From positions 64,001 through 128,000 of the forward strand of contig JAQFVV010000999.1 of NCBI GenBank assembly GCA_028023455.1: a DNA stretch of 64,000 bases, read 5' to 3'. A model generated the notes under the pieces. The model saw only the letters and a program-made list of their open reading frames with translations, was not told where the DNA came from and ran no database searches. Source of the stretch: Epiperipatus broadwayi. Its lineage: Eukaryota; Onychophora; Udeonychophora; Euonychophora; Peripatidae. A program made the position numbers and the translations under genes. Positions 1-11,720 of this stretch are shown piece after piece (the stretch's first letter is position 1; each line of letters begins with the position of its first letter).

Positions 1-900
1 ATTGCTTGTTTTTTTTATTAAACTATTGTAAAATACAATATGGAAGATGCTGCAGTACTTGTCTAAAAATAATTAAAGGGGTTGGAAGCACTATTGTTTT
101 AATCTGGGATAGGTATTTTTTAATTAAAGTTTTACTTAAAGTGGGATTAAGATTAGAGACACTTTTGTTAAAAACATGTTGCCAAATCTATTTCTAATGG
201 AAATAGATTTGAATTTATTTTTGCACATTATCTTACTATTGCATCTTCAAAAACAACTGATAAAGAAAAGGTATAAAATGACTGAATTTTGAGTCACAGA
301 CAGGGAGATTAGCTACTATTGAGAGAACTGATTGTAAACATAATACATGTTGCTTGACACTTAAAATGATGTAGTAATAAATACACCACACTTCTGGGCC
401 CTATGGGTCATCATCTTCCATGGCCATACCATACTGCTGCCCAAGAGAAGTAAAAACCTGATCTAAGAACTTTCATGCTAATAGACGCTTGCTGCCACCA
501 AAGAACTTGCATTTTAATTGTTGTGCATGTGCAATATTTTAAACTGGACTCTTAAAATTGCAAGGTAACTTTTATGCTACTATTTGAAAATGAATCTAGC
601 CTCACTCATCTCAAATCCTTCTATCAAGATTCTAATGTATTGTTTAATTTTCTATCTTTTAAATTAATATGTTTTTTTATATATAAATAACATGTAATTT
701 GCTCTTAAATAATTTATATAAATTTAATTCTCTTTCATATGCTCTTAACTTTCCTTAACTTTGGTGCGGTCATTTATTTATATGTAATTATTATTTGATT
801 TATGTATCTGCTTGCTTATTATTATGCCAATTCCCAGCAACCTAGCAAACTTAATTTCTAAAATCCTTTTTGTCTTTCAATTAAATCTCCATTATTAAGT
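1..900. other. A+T-rich DNA, no gene recognised
   Basis: I see no coding signature, RNA gene or repeat family here. Short open frames exist but have biased, low-complexity translations. Confidence 0.6.
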
Positions 901-904
901 TTTT

Positions 905-918
905 ATTAACGTCCCCTT

Positions 919-952
<34 letters not shown>

Positions 953-968
953 GCATTAACGGCCCCTT

Positions 969-1002
<34 letters not shown>

Positions 1003-1010
1003 GCATTATA
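905..1010. repeat. two-copy ~50 bp tandem duplication containing (TA)n
   Basis: The segment ttaacg(t/g)cccctttaaa followed by a (TA)n run and aatgcatta occurs twice with a 50 bp period. The copies differ at about one base outside the TA run. A simple local duplication or slippage event explains it. Confidence 0.85.
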
Positions 1011-1387
1011 AATTAATATGTTTGCCAGTTTGTTTTTATGAACCAACATTTTATGTTGGTTTATTATGAAAATATATTTGTATAACTCTGGATTTTCTAC
1101 CTGGCATAAATCCAGAACTTAAGCTAATTAACGCTTTGAAATCTTTTAAAATTTTTTTATTATTAAATTCTGAAAGTGTGACCCATTAATTATTTTCTAT
1201 ATAACTGCTAATTTTACTTCATTTTCCATACTCTTAAAATATCAAATACAGTAATTAAATATTCCAGTTATTATAAAAATCACGAAGGTGGGATTGAATT
1301 ATTTTAAATATCAGAAAAGAGACGGGGGTAAATCTTAATGTTTTTTTTTTACTAAATAAAATCTTCCATGTATATTTTATTAATCTA

Positions 1388-1391
1388 AATC

Positions 1392-1473
<82 letters not shown>

Positions 1474-1486
1474 ATATATATATATA

Positions 1487-1518
<32 letters not shown>
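1388..1518. repeat. composite (TC)n(TA)n(GA)n(TA)n microsatellite
   Basis: A pyrimidine run (TC)n passes into (TA)n, then (GA)n, then another (TA)n. The TC and GA blocks are complementary, so the tract can fold into a long hairpin centred on the first TA block. The open frames across it are low-complexity artefacts. Confidence 0.9.
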
Positions 1519-1519
<1 letters not shown>

Positions 1520-1714
1520 CTGCATAGTGATATTATTTATATAAATTATAGCATTCAAATAAGGGTCATCTATTTTAAAGCAGTAAATTAAATTTCATGC
1601 TGTTAGTGACATTTATTATTACTGGTGTTGCTGACATTTGGCCTTATCTTCATGTTTATATGTGCTTTTTAATCTGGGGATTGCGACAAGTACAAACCCA
1701 TAGATTTATTTCTC

Positions 1715-1905
1715 TAAAATGCCTCTGGTGGTAATCCTGTAAGTTTGGCACATGCTATGCACATCTACTTTCTTCGTATAAAAAGGCCTCTGGCGGTGAT
1801 CCCTAAGTTTGGCACATGCTATGCCCATCCACTTTCTTCATATAAAAAGGCCCCTGGCAGTGATCCCCTAAGTCTTGCACACACCATGCCCATCCACTTC
1901 ATCTT
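1715..1905 (+). repeat. ~65 bp tandem repeat, about 3 copies, each with a TATA-box-like motif
   Basis: A unit beginning aagtttggcacatgctatgc recurs at 1741, 1805 and (diverged) 1870. Between units lies tataaaaaggcc (1777-1788 and 1841-1852), which resembles a core-promoter TATA box followed by a conserved GC-richer stretch. The locally higher G+C and the conservation of the TATA motif stand out against the flanks. It could be a terminal-repeat or promoter fragment of a mobile element, but I do not recognise the family. Confidence 0.7.
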
Positions 1906-2006
1906 TCGTCCAGAAGTACGACTTTTCCTGTTATTTTTAGGCTATTATTTCAGCACCGCAAACTTCTTCGTATTATTATTTCTTTTGCTTCATGAAATGC
2001 TCTAGT

Positions 2007-2890
2007 ATTAAAAATGCACTCTGCTCAAAATATATATCAATGCCAAATACTAATAGCTATATTAATTACTAATGTTATTTGAATCTTATCATACAATTCC
2101 ACCATCGTAACTTATTTCTATATTTAAGAGTATATATATGCCTTGGGAAAAATAAAGTGTTTGTCTTACTATTGTTAAAATAATTTTTCGTTAAATATTT
2201 TGTCATAGATTCAAGTATAATCAAATATTTTCAAATGTATTTTATTTATTTTCACGATCGTAATGGCGTAAAAATGATTTATATTATATCTGTAATGAAT
2301 TTCAGAATGCTCCCCGAAGTAATAATGTTATTCACCATGTTTCAGAAACATAAATCAAAGCGTTAATGGCAGTATTGTGTAATACTTTCTAATATTTGAT
2401 TGGCATCTTAATATTGGACCCATCTAAGATGTGTGTTTATTTGTAATATATTATTTAGCTAATAAGGAGCATATGAGAAATAATAGTGTGAATGACACCA
2501 TGTAATTATCTACCGCTTGCTCATTCATGCACATACTAATGTACTTAATTTATAAATATATAATAATTTGTCAGTATATTAAAATATATTTTATTGTCTA
2601 ACTTATTTGAGTAGTTCAAATTCCTTCTTTTCTCCACTTCCAAAAGTAAAGCCTGCTTATATATATTTTAGTTTAGTCATAGTTAATAGATGTCTCATTG
2701 TTTTGCTTGTCAGCCAGATTTAAAATTAATTCTCTTGTGCCATCACTATTATGTTATTCATTAGGTGTTAGATCTGGGTCTTAGAGAGTGGGTTCGAATG
2801 CAGGTTGGTCCCTGACCTAAATCTTGGGCTTGACTGAGTTTGAAGTACATTTTGTGAGTTCCAGCTCATGTTAGATGGATAAACATGTTT
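2007..2890. other. unclassified A+T-rich DNA
   Basis: No gene found. Around 2790-2802 there is gggttcgaatgc, resembling an RNA polymerase III B box, but no convincing A box or SINE body accompanies it. Confidence 0.5.
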
Positions 2891-2897
2891 TGACTGG

Positions 2898-3006
<109 letters not shown>

Positions 3007-3179
3007 CTCAAACAAATTTATTTAACACAATATTCAAAATTAAACAATATATTCTTTACAAGAAGTACTTTCAATTGTATTAATGGTTGATAAAGACTGT
3101 CAGTAAAACAGTTAAAAGTAATTCCAGTAAAGTATATATTATTTAATTTTGAATACTGTGTTAAATAAATTTGTTTGAG
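3007..3179. repeat. inverted repeat with ~52 bp arms between TA tracts; PLE-terminal-repeat-like
   Basis: The arm at 3007-3058 (ctcaaacaaatttatttaac at its start) is complementary to the arm at 3128-3179. The loop holds agaagtactttcaa, the reverse complement of the gaaagtacttc motif found in the hammerhead-like hairpins at 23,531 and 52,619. I infer a decayed PLE terminal-repeat pair. The ribozyme core itself is not intact here. Confidence 0.6.
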
Positions 3180-3214
3180 CTATTATTATATTTAAAAATA
3201 CAGATGTTTAATGG

Positions 3215-3216
<2 letters not shown>

Positions 3217-3270
<54 letters not shown>

Positions 3271-3302
3271 CCATGTTACATCATATATATATATATATAT
3301 AT
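3217..3302. repeat. (TA)n microsatellite
   Basis: Two TA runs separated by a short non-repeat spacer (aaccatgttacatc). The flanking ggttata and ataacc are complementary, so the tract can form a hairpin. Confidence 0.9.
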
Positions 3303-3309
3303 ATTGTAA

Positions 3310-4850
3310 CAAAACCCCCTTCACTCTAATAATAAGTTATTTCATGTAACACACCTTCAACTTTAAACATACGTGCTTACATTTATATTTAACCAAAACT
3401 ATTTTTTTGGCTTAATCACTAATTGAAAAGAACATCTTATAAATTCATTCTCAGTAACTCTAATAGATTCCTAAAACATATTTATGGACATCCATAGGAT
3501 TCCAAGTGCCAATCTTATAACAAAATAAGAATTATGTGAAGTGAATATAGTACCACTAATGGCCACTGTCTTAAGAAATGTGAGAGAGGTTTTGACCATC
3601 GACTAGCTCTGACTCAGGGGTGGCGTCATGGCCAAGAGTAGACATGAATGAGAGTAAAAGTTTCAAAATACATAAAATGTACATAAAAATATTACAACAA
3701 GATTTTTACATGCAGTTTCACTATTAAATCAAATTTATTAAAACTTCCAAATGACAATTATTCTTTTTAATTACATAAAAATAAATAGATTTTTAAACCA
3801 TTAACATAAATACATTTAGAACTCTGCCATTTTGATTTTGTCATGTGCACATGCAACATTTCAAATATTTATTATAAATAAGTTAGATAGTGAAGATTGA
3901 CAGAAAGAGATTTTCCATGTGACCTCAATATCTAATTGAGATAATTACTGTCTGCAAGTATAAACTTAACAAAACATTTTTATTAGTTGAATTCTCATAC
4001 GCACACCTAAAGAATCGGTTAATAATTTCTTTCTTAGTAAAAATCAATAAATAAAGTTCTTTACTAACTGCATACCCCCAGGATATTTGTGGGAGAATTT
4101 TTTTTTTACTTCTAATAGTTCCAATCATCGCAGGTAATTAAATATAGAATCCATCGCAAGGTTTTCCATTCTCTGATTTTTTATACATTTTTCGTTTGAT
4201 GAAGATCTGCTTTGTGGTTCTGACATTGCTAGTTGTTTTAATCCAGAGGCATTTTGTTATTGTTGAATGAAGCAGCTGCAGTTAGTGGGAATTAGCGGTT
4301 TGAGTCTGATACATTAGGCTTTTACCCAAAATTTTTCTCAGCTGCCATTTGGTAAATTTGTGATTTTTAATTTAAAATTGAATTAACGATTCCACCACCT
4401 TCATGATTCAAGCTCTGCAGGGACAAGACAAGGGGCCTTCTTGGTCCCTTTCTATTATAGTCCCTCCATTCATTCTAGAAAGTTTGCTCGATCTCACTTT
4501 CTATTTCTCCAATTGTCACCTAACCAGATTTTAGTTGAAATGTGAAAGCTTTTATCACCTTCTGTTTTTCTTGTAATAACAATAGAAAGCAAACTTCCTT
4601 TCTGCTGGAAATTTCTAGGCTTTTATAATGTGAAATAAAAGCTCATTTCTATCTCTTCAACCATCAAACCCTTTTATACACATGTTTGTAACATGCACAT
4701 ACATATTTCAAAATAACAGAGTATATTCCCCCTTCGTTCTGTGTATGTAGCAATCACCATGTAATATAATTAATATATACCATCTAAATATATGTGTGAT
4801 GATCGTCACCTATTATATTAGTTAAGAGATCGGTTCGAACCCATTGTCAC
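3310..4850. other. unclassified A+T-rich DNA
   Basis: No gene or repeat family recognised. At 4829-4842 cggttcgaaccc matches a pol III B box, but no A box or cloverleaf can be drawn around it. Confidence 0.5.
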
Positions 4851-4897
4851 TATATATATATATATATTGTTAATTCTAATGTTTTCACGGATAAAAG

Positions 4898-4964
4898 ATG
4901 TCATATTATTATTACTATTTGTGGGATATTCCGTGTCCTGTAAATAGTAATAATAATATGACAT
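4898..4964. repeat. perfect 23 bp hairpin, 21 nt loop
   Basis: Bases 4898-4920 (starting atgtcatattattatt) are the exact reverse complement of 4942-4964. The loop 4921-4941 (gtgggatattccgtgtcctgt) is less A+T-rich than the arms. It lies between two short TA tracts. It could be a miniature foldback element or a small-RNA-like hairpin. Nothing in the sequence decides between them. Confidence 0.8.
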
Positions 4965-4999
4965 ATATATATATAATAAGTAGTGGTGTTTTAAAATAT

Positions 5000-7010
5000 G
5001 AGAGTATATTAGGAGGTAAATAGAAAAGACAAATATCACATACTATCCCCAATTATGCCAAATCAGTAATGTTTAAGTAAAAATTAAAATAGTATGAGAA
5101 ACCACTATTTAAATACTTCTATTATGAGAGTTACAATTACTACCAAAATTATAAGCCACAATAATGGTATAATTATAAATTATCTAGCTCTACATATATA
5201 CACAAGATATCATTTGTGAGTAATGGATATAAAATATTTAATTATAAGGCTAATTATGTAGACTACTGACAAACTTAACCACAAAATATAACAATCATCT
5301 GGTTGCACATCTTTACATGTCAAAGTATTATTTTGAAGTGCAGTGAGTGGATTTTTAGAGGGATCTTGAAGTTTTCATCTTCCAGAGAACTTTTTGATTG
5401 TAATGTAAATAATTTAGTCATTATTTTTCTAGATCTTAATACTCTATAAACTGTGACTGAACAAGAAAAAGCATAAACATACAAACTTTATTTAAATTAG
5501 AATAATTTTACTTGGAGAGTTTATCAATCCATAAAATACTGCTATAATGAAATTCAATCATATAATATTAATACATAGAACAGATATCTGTATGAATAAA
5601 GACATGAAAACATTTTTTAACAAATTAATAAATTAAAATTACATAAAATTAAAAAAAAGACAAATTATACATTTTCATCAAAATATAAAGTTTATAGTAA
5701 TATAAACTTGTTACCTATTACTAACCAACAAAATCATTTTAAACTCTTCTTATACAAAAAGAAAATTATACAAAAAATAATTTTATACAAATATAGATGT
5801 AAATATGCAAATACAATAACTACTTTTACCATAAATTTCTACATTCAATCCCTCATTGGTAGTTGTAACTTTCAGTTTTTTTTCCATGTTCATTTTTTTG
5901 TAATCCACTCCATTAATACTTTTCTTGGGTATGGTACACAGATAAATTTGTTCATCTTTTATCATAGAATATTTTCCTGTTTTCCACAGGCTGAATCTAA
6001 CACATGAATTCAGCAATTTTTGGCAATCTAATAATTTTCTAGATCTGTGAAAAAGAATTACATTGCTTAAGGGCTATTCACCATTTGTTTTAATGAACAG
6101 GTGACATTGTGAAGGTTTTGATGCTTAGATTCCTCACAAAATTTTGATCACTGTTTTTATCAATCATATTTTTAATTTTGTAGTCAGGTGGCACATTGGT
6201 ATTCTTCAACAGCTGAATCAAAACTGATTATGCCCTATTCTATAATTTTTCAACCTTCTATGGAGCCATCCAACATTAAAGCATGAACAATTGAGTCTAT
6301 TTTTATAAAATATTTTTCATATGCCAAATACAAAAAAAAAACAATCATTTAATTACACTGATTTTTAAACATTGCCTTATGTCTTGGAGAGATAAAAATA
6401 ATTTAAACAAAATTATTTCTTTTTTTCGGTTTTTAAAATTACTAATTTACCTCTATTATTTTTAAAAAGTCAAAATTGAAACTTAGTGAAAATACAATAA
6501 AAATGTTTACTTTTCTCTATTTTACCATTAATCAAATTACATACATATTTAAAAATTTATTTATATTAATTAATATTTAATTAAATCAATACTTATAAGT
6601 ATGAAAATTATTTTGTCATTATAAACTTGTAAGATTTAACAATAGTATGCAAGATTTTGCTTTTATGACATATTTTTATGTTAGCTGATTTTATCACAAC
6701 ATTTCATCAGTGCATGTACATTTATGTGTGTTTGTAAGGCTGCATAAGAGCATTTGATTAAAAATTATTGTTTACACTCAAAGACTGTTAATAATAAATA
6801 AGTTCAGTATATTGTAAGATCAATTAGCTTCTCACAGTATGCAATTAATAGTATAATGGATTACTTAACAGACTTCTTAGTATGCATGGAGTAGGTGTGT
6901 ATGCATGAAATTATTTTGAAAGATACATCTGCAACTTAATAAAACTAAAGTGTAGATCATCCTCTCCCTGTAGATAGGTGTTTTAGTAACTAACTATGCA
7001 AAACATTTTT
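5000..7010. other. unclassified A+T-rich DNA
   Basis: Open frames near 5708-6016 occur on both strands and have no recognisable domain. I see no LTR, LINE or PLE signature. Confidence 0.5.
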
Positions 7011-7104
7011 TACTATTATATATATATATATATATATATTGTTATGAAGATTTGCACGGGTTGCATATATAAAAGACATTTTGCGGGTTCATCCATGTTA
7101 AATA

Positions 7105-7155
7105 ATTTAAATATTAATATACCGACATTTCAACTTCATCACAGAAGTCATATAC
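7105..7155 (-). ncRNA. hammerhead-like motif, PLE-1 3' end (weak)
   Basis: On the minus strand, about 160 nt downstream of the GIY-YIG frame, there is a 5 bp hairpin actTC-tgtgat-GAagt followed by t, gaaa, tgtc. This is the stem II / GAAA / GUC arrangement of a hammerhead. The first core (CUGAUGA) is degenerate (tatatga). The closing stem pair differs from the 9.5 kb copy in a compensatory way, which supports the stem. Confidence 0.4.
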
Positions 7156-7308
7156 TGGGTGATAAGAGATATAATGATGGTTGTAGAAATGCTACAATCA
7201 TTGATTTGAAAAAAAAAATGTTGAAGTTCCACCAATAGCAAAAATGTTAAATTAAGAATGCTTTTTAAAAAAATCTGTCCAAATAGTAGGAAGTTTGGAT
7301 GTATCATC

Positions 7309-7644
7309 TCACTTATTGATACAATCTGTCCTTTTAAGTATCTCAATGGCTTCTTCAATTTTGCAGTGGTGGTGATTATCACATATGGACATGATCCTAG
7401 TACTAGAAAAATCAATTTTATGACCTGAATCTATAGTATGGAGTGAGAGTGCTAATGATGATGAGTATTGTTTAACTGTATTAGCATGCTGATATCTCCT
7501 AACACTTATGGGAAGATTACTCATACCTATGCAAGGAGATCTACAGTTTTCACATGATATTTGAAAAACAACATGAGATTCAAGAGGGATTAAATCCTCA
7601 GGCTTGGTTATTACAGTGCTGATTTTTTCATGAGTAGGAAACAC
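7309..7644 (-). pseudogene. PLE-1 GIY-YIG endonuclease domain (fragment)
   Basis: About 110 residues on the minus strand. It includes the cysteine pair of ISCENCRSPCIGMS, the degenerate YIG-equivalent CIGMS, and a downstream R..HAN segment typical of the GIY-YIG helix. It ends with ILKRTDCINK, which is shared with the copies at 9109 and 48,680. In PLEs this C-terminal nuclease makes the target-site nick used for reverse transcription. The Tyr of YIG is replaced by Cys here, but it is intact in the 48.7 kb copy (SYIGMS). The fragment lacks its N-terminal RT in frame. Confidence 0.75.
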
Positions 7645-7849
7645 TGTATTTACATTATAGAGTTTTAATATACATCCAATACTGTCTGTAGTTCTTTTTA
7701 CATATGGAACACATATCCAAATAGCTGATTTATCATTTTTTTGTTTCCTATTTTGTCCATTTTTGGTTTGAAATAAGAGTTTTTTAATAAATTTATAATT
7801 ATAACTATTTGATAATAAAATATTATTAATATTATTTATTTCTTCTTTC

Positions 7850-8520
7850 AGAAGTGACTTATCTGAAAAGTTAATTGCTCTATTTAAAAAAGTTTTGGCT
7901 ATGGAAAATATCTGTTGTGTGATGACGAGAATGTAAATATCTATCCATGTGTGTATCCTTTTTTGTAAATCAAAGAAAACAAACTATGTGGTGTTCTAGT
8001 CACTAGGACATAAAGAAAATCAGAGTTTTCCATCAGACAACTGTCTCCATTGTAAATTTAATATGAGGATGCATATTATTTAGATGTAAAAAAATCATAT
8101 AATTTATTTTTTCCATGTTGCCATATGACAAAAGTGTCATCTATGTAGCCAAATGAGAGGTTTTAAAGATGATGATTCTAAAGCATGAGTTTCTATATTT
8201 TTCATGAATAAATCAACTATTACTCCTGAGATAGGTGAGCCCATAGGAGTACCAAAAACTTGTTTGTAATGCTCTCCATTTTATACAAAATATGTGATCA
8301 AGAGACAATGTTTAATCAAAGCATTAATATGGTTAGTAAATTGCAACTTTGTGAAAGTACATTTAAAGTTTCATCAACTGGAATATTTTTAAACAAAGAC
8401 ACAACATCAAAACTGACCAGAATGTCATTAGCATTAATCTTTAAATTTTTAAAACAGAAATAAAATGAAAAGAATTTCTAATATATAATTTATTAGATGA
8501 GATTGTAGATTTAACGAAAT
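7850..8520 (-). pseudogene. PLE-1 reverse transcriptase remnant
   Basis: Minus-strand translation in pieces gives PLE-type RT motifs in the right order. Motif A-like SFDVVSLFKNIPVDE lies near 8410-8366. Motif B-like GTPMGSPIS lies near 8256-8230. The motif C region reads as a YIDDTFVIW-type catalytic block with one frameshift near 8145-8120. A following segment resembles the PLE FTME..FLDVLV stretch. The enzyme would copy element RNA into DNA at a nicked target. The frame is broken several times, so no active protein is expected. Confidence 0.75.
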
Positions 8521-9108
8521 CCGATAAATATCTAGCTAAAATAAGAGTTGGAGATCATATTGGCTTACTATTGACATATGACAATATGGAAAAAATAAAT
8601 TAGATGATTTTTTTTTACATTTAAATAATATATTTCCTAATATTAAATTTACAATGGAGAGAGAGTCTGATTGAAAACCCCCATTTCTTGATGTTCTAGT
8701 CATCAGAACACCAAATAGTTTATGTTTTCCGATTTCCAGAAATGATACACACATAGACATTCTCATCATCACCCAACTCAGTTAGTTTCCATAGCAAAAA
8801 GCTCTTTTAAATAGAGCAATTAACCATTCAGATAAGTCACATTGAAAAGAAGAAATAAATCATATTAATGTTTTATTAGCAAATAGTTATAATTATTAAT
8901 TTATTAAAAAAGCCTTATTTCAAGCCCAAAATGGGACAAAATAGGAAACAAAAAGATGATAAATCAGCTATTAGTATATGTGTTCTATATGTAAAAAGAA
9001 TGACAGACAGTATTGTATGTCTATTAAAATGCTAGAATATAAATACAGTGTTTTCTACTCATCAAAAGATCAGCAATATCATTACCAAGCCTAAGGATTC
9101 TATCCCTC

Positions 9109-9466
9109 TTGAATCTCATAGTGTTATCAAATCTTGTAAAAAACTGTAAAGCTACTAACATAGGTATGAGTAATCATTGCATCAGTGTTTGGAGAGATGA
9201 GCATGCTAATGCAGTTAAACATCACTCATTATCATCAGCATTCTCACTCTATACTATAGGTTCAGGTCATAAAAATGATATTTCTAGTACTTGGATCATA
9301 TCCAGATGTGATAATCTCTACCAGTGCAAAATTAAAGAAGCCATTGAGAAACTTGAAAGGTCAAATTGTATCAATAAGCAAGATGATACATGCAAACGAC
9401 CTCCTATTTGGAAATTTTTTTTTAAAAGCATTTTTAATTTAACATTTTTGCTATTGGTGGGACTAT
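9109..9466 (+). pseudogene. PLE-1 GIY-YIG endonuclease domain (fragment)
   Basis: A plus-strand open frame resembling the GIY-YIG part of the other PLE-1 copies: NIGMSNHCISV, then DEHANAVKHHS, then RSNCINK. The catalytic YIG is NIG here, and the N-terminal part of the domain (VYQISC-type strand) is out of frame. It is therefore a broken copy. The frame runs on through 3' sequence unrelated to the domain. Confidence 0.7.
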
Positions 9467-9530
9467 AACGTTTTCTTCAAATCAGCGATTGTAGCGCCTC
9501 TACAATCGTCTTTTTACCACTTATTGCTCA

Positions 9531-9575
9531 GTAGATGACTTGTGTGATCAAGTTGAAATGTCGGTATATCAATAT
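9531..9575 (+). ncRNA. hammerhead-like motif, PLE-1 3' end (weak)
   Basis: gatg followed by the hairpin actTG-tgtgat-CAagt (9538-9553), then t, gaaa (9555-9558) and tgtc. It occupies the same place relative to the endonuclease frame as the minus-strand motif at 7.1 kb. The stem's loop-closing pair is G-C here and C-G there. The CUGAUGA core is imperfect (tagatga). Confidence 0.4.
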
Positions 9576-9629
9576 TTAAATTTTTAACATGGATGAACCC
9601 GTAAAATATGCCTTATATATATATAGTTG

Positions 9630-11530
9630 ATGACAGAAAATGGTGCTGTTATATATTTTCTCATTTTGGGCACAGAAATCCAAGAGCCAATTAATTTTGA
9701 GTCATGTAATACAATACATAATCAAAAATAATTAAAGCATGAGGTATGTATGTTTTATTTCAAATAAAAATGACTGCTGATGTGTTTGAGTTTATATAAT
9801 TAGTTGAATCTTTAAAATTTTGTATCCACACTGTGAAAAAACTCCTAAATAATTGATGAATTCAAGATTCTTTTTATTCAGAATTTGCAATAACTAGTTC
9901 TTTATAAATGGTTCCAATCTTGTTGGCTATCTTTGTTTTCATTTTTTTTTATAAGTCTTTAAAAGCTGTACTGACTAATCAAGAAATTGTAGATTTTGTT
10001 TGCAAAAATGGCATACCTGTAACCAAACTTATAAATTTGCTATTTAATGTAACACTAATTAAAAAAATAATTTTCATTGACAGGCCTTTTGTTTTTTTAG
10101 CAAATATTTCTCTCTTCAATTTTTTATTTGCTACAAGAGGGGTTGAGGATTTGTAATAAGACCATGGGCAAAACAAAAATATGACTCATTGATTTACAAA
10201 ATGTAAAATAATTCAATGTAAACTTTGTGTTGATTTAAAATGTTTTTATTTGAAAATTTGTGTATTATATTTTAGTTATTTTTAAAAAAGTGTAATTGAA
10301 TTGTTTTTAATTTAAAATTTCTTAGGGGAAAGAGGAAAGTAATTTCGTGTTTTAAAGCTAGCTTATTTATTTTATTTGGTGTATTTGATTGAATCTTTAT
10401 TAAATGTATCTGTACCAAATTATACAAAACAATTCAACCCATAACTTCCTCTCTCCTCATTTTATAAAAATCCAATAAGAAAGAAGAAAATTTAAAAGAC
10501 AAAATAAAATTTTTCAATACAAAACAGTCAATTAAAAATCAAAAGAGATTTAAATTAGAACTGATTTTGGTAGAAACACACACACACACACAAAAAAAAA
10601 AACTAAATGAAAACTAATACTGATGTTTTAGATTACACATTGATGTAAAGTTATGGTAATCATTATTTCTTTAGGAAATCTTCAAATAATCAATTAGTCA
10701 TTCCATTATTTTTTATGATATTAAGCATCTGATAACATTCAGCTTCTGGAGTGAAGCTGACAGGTTAACATGAGGCCTCATGTTACTCAGAAATGTATAA
10801 AATCCATTAAGAGAAGTTGCATTCAATTTTTCAGAAACCAATCTGTGAACTTTAAATCTCACTTTGTTCCCTCTGTCTGAGCACCAATTCAGACAAATTA
10901 TCAGACAACCCACCCAAAAACAACAATCAAACTCCAATTGCTGATAATAGGCATACATTTGAGAAAATGTCTTACATCATGCAGGTTTTGAAAATGAGTG
11001 AAAAGGCTTCAGAAACTAAGTAATAACATAATAGGGGATTACATTATTGTGCAGCCAATAGAAATTTATCTGCAGTGGAAAATCCATTTAAAAATATTAG
11101 GTGTATTAGTAGAGATAATCCATTGGGAATGCAGTGTTTTTATACTTGAGTACTAATTTAAATATTAATAAAATAGTTTACACTTAATTTGTTGATTTAT
11201 TGTATTTATTTATGAAGTCTAATCTGATAAATATTTTATGAATAAGAGAAGCCATAACTAAGAAAATATGTTCATCACATACATTTAAAAAATATCTTTT
11301 GCAATGCAAACCATACACTAATCTCTAATTTTTTTATGACAGTATCTTGCACCATACCAATATTCAGTCTGCTGACAAAAATGGCCTAGTGTCCCTTACG
11401 TTTCAAGAGGTGCACAAAAGATAAAAAAATATTTGTAGCAACAAATACAAAATATCAGTTTGTGTTCATCTCTGTTGCTAAATTATTATATAATTTGAAA
11501 GATAACAATTAGATAGGCTTTACATTAAGT
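9630..11530. other. unclassified A+T-rich DNA
   Basis: No gene recognised. A minus-strand open frame at 10,713-10,958 has a mixed composition including several cysteines but no family I know. A short (CA)n run lies at 10,578-10,590. Confidence 0.5.
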
Positions 11531-11554
11531 TATATCCAAAATTGCAATGGGTCA

Positions 11555-11720
11555 AAATGTTTATATCACCATAATCAAATTTACAGACATTATTTTGATC
11601 ATTCAATACATTACCATTTCTGGCATTATAGTCTCCCATGACAATTTTAAAATGTTCTTTAGCTTGATTGAAAAATTGGCATATCTCCATATAAAAATCA
11701 TCTACTCCATCATATAGAGA
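11555..11720 (-). pseudogene. LINE apurinic-like endonuclease fragment
   Basis: Minus-strand translation gives about 50 residues including FNQAKEHFKIVMGDYNARNG. This matches the GDfNA(k/r)(v/n)G catalytic block of LINE endonucleases of the exonuclease-endonuclease-phosphatase family. The aspartate and asparagine of GDYNA are the metal- and phosphate-binding residues in that family. In a live element this domain nicks target DNA. Only this block survives, so it is a 5' and 3' truncated relic, probably of the RTE-like family seen elsewhere in the window. Confidence 0.7.

Larger units (their letters stand above)
7045..8535 (-). mobile_element. PLE-1 fragment, copy A (minus strand): RT plus GIY-YIG
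   Basis: A decayed Penelope-like retroelement read on the minus strand from about 8535 down to 7045. In order it has reverse-transcriptase motifs (about 8460-7850), the GIY-YIG endonuclease (7644-7309) and a 3' untranslated tail ending beside a (TA)n tract at 7017-7040. The 3' end motif tgcgggttcatccatg (7082-7097) recurs at the outer ends of the other PLE-1 copies. It meets an oppositely oriented copy at about 8540, giving a head-to-head inverted pair. Frameshifts and stops show it is dead. Confidence 0.85.
8540..9612 (+). mobile_element. PLE-1 fragment, copy B (plus strand), inverted relative to copy A
   Basis: A plus-strand PLE-1 fragment beginning inside the RT region. FLDVLV- and NDTHIDI-like coding is visible at about 8680-8760. 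It continues through the GIY-YIG region to the 3' end motif catggatgaacccg (9588-9601) beside a short TA tract at 9613-9626. Together with copy A it makes an inverted, 3'-ends-outward pair. Confidence 0.8.

Noticed and set aside
2785-2805. gggttcgaatgc as a SINE or tRNA B box
   Set aside because: No second box or tail and no similarity to the six SINE copies.
4829-4842. cggttcgaaccc as part of a tRNA gene
   Set aside because: Perfect B-box-like text but no A box, no acceptor stem and no anticodon arm could be drawn around it.
10713-10958. Cysteine-containing minus-strand frame as a small gene
   Set aside because: No signal peptide pattern, no conserved cysteine spacing and no promoter or splice context. 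Not supportable.
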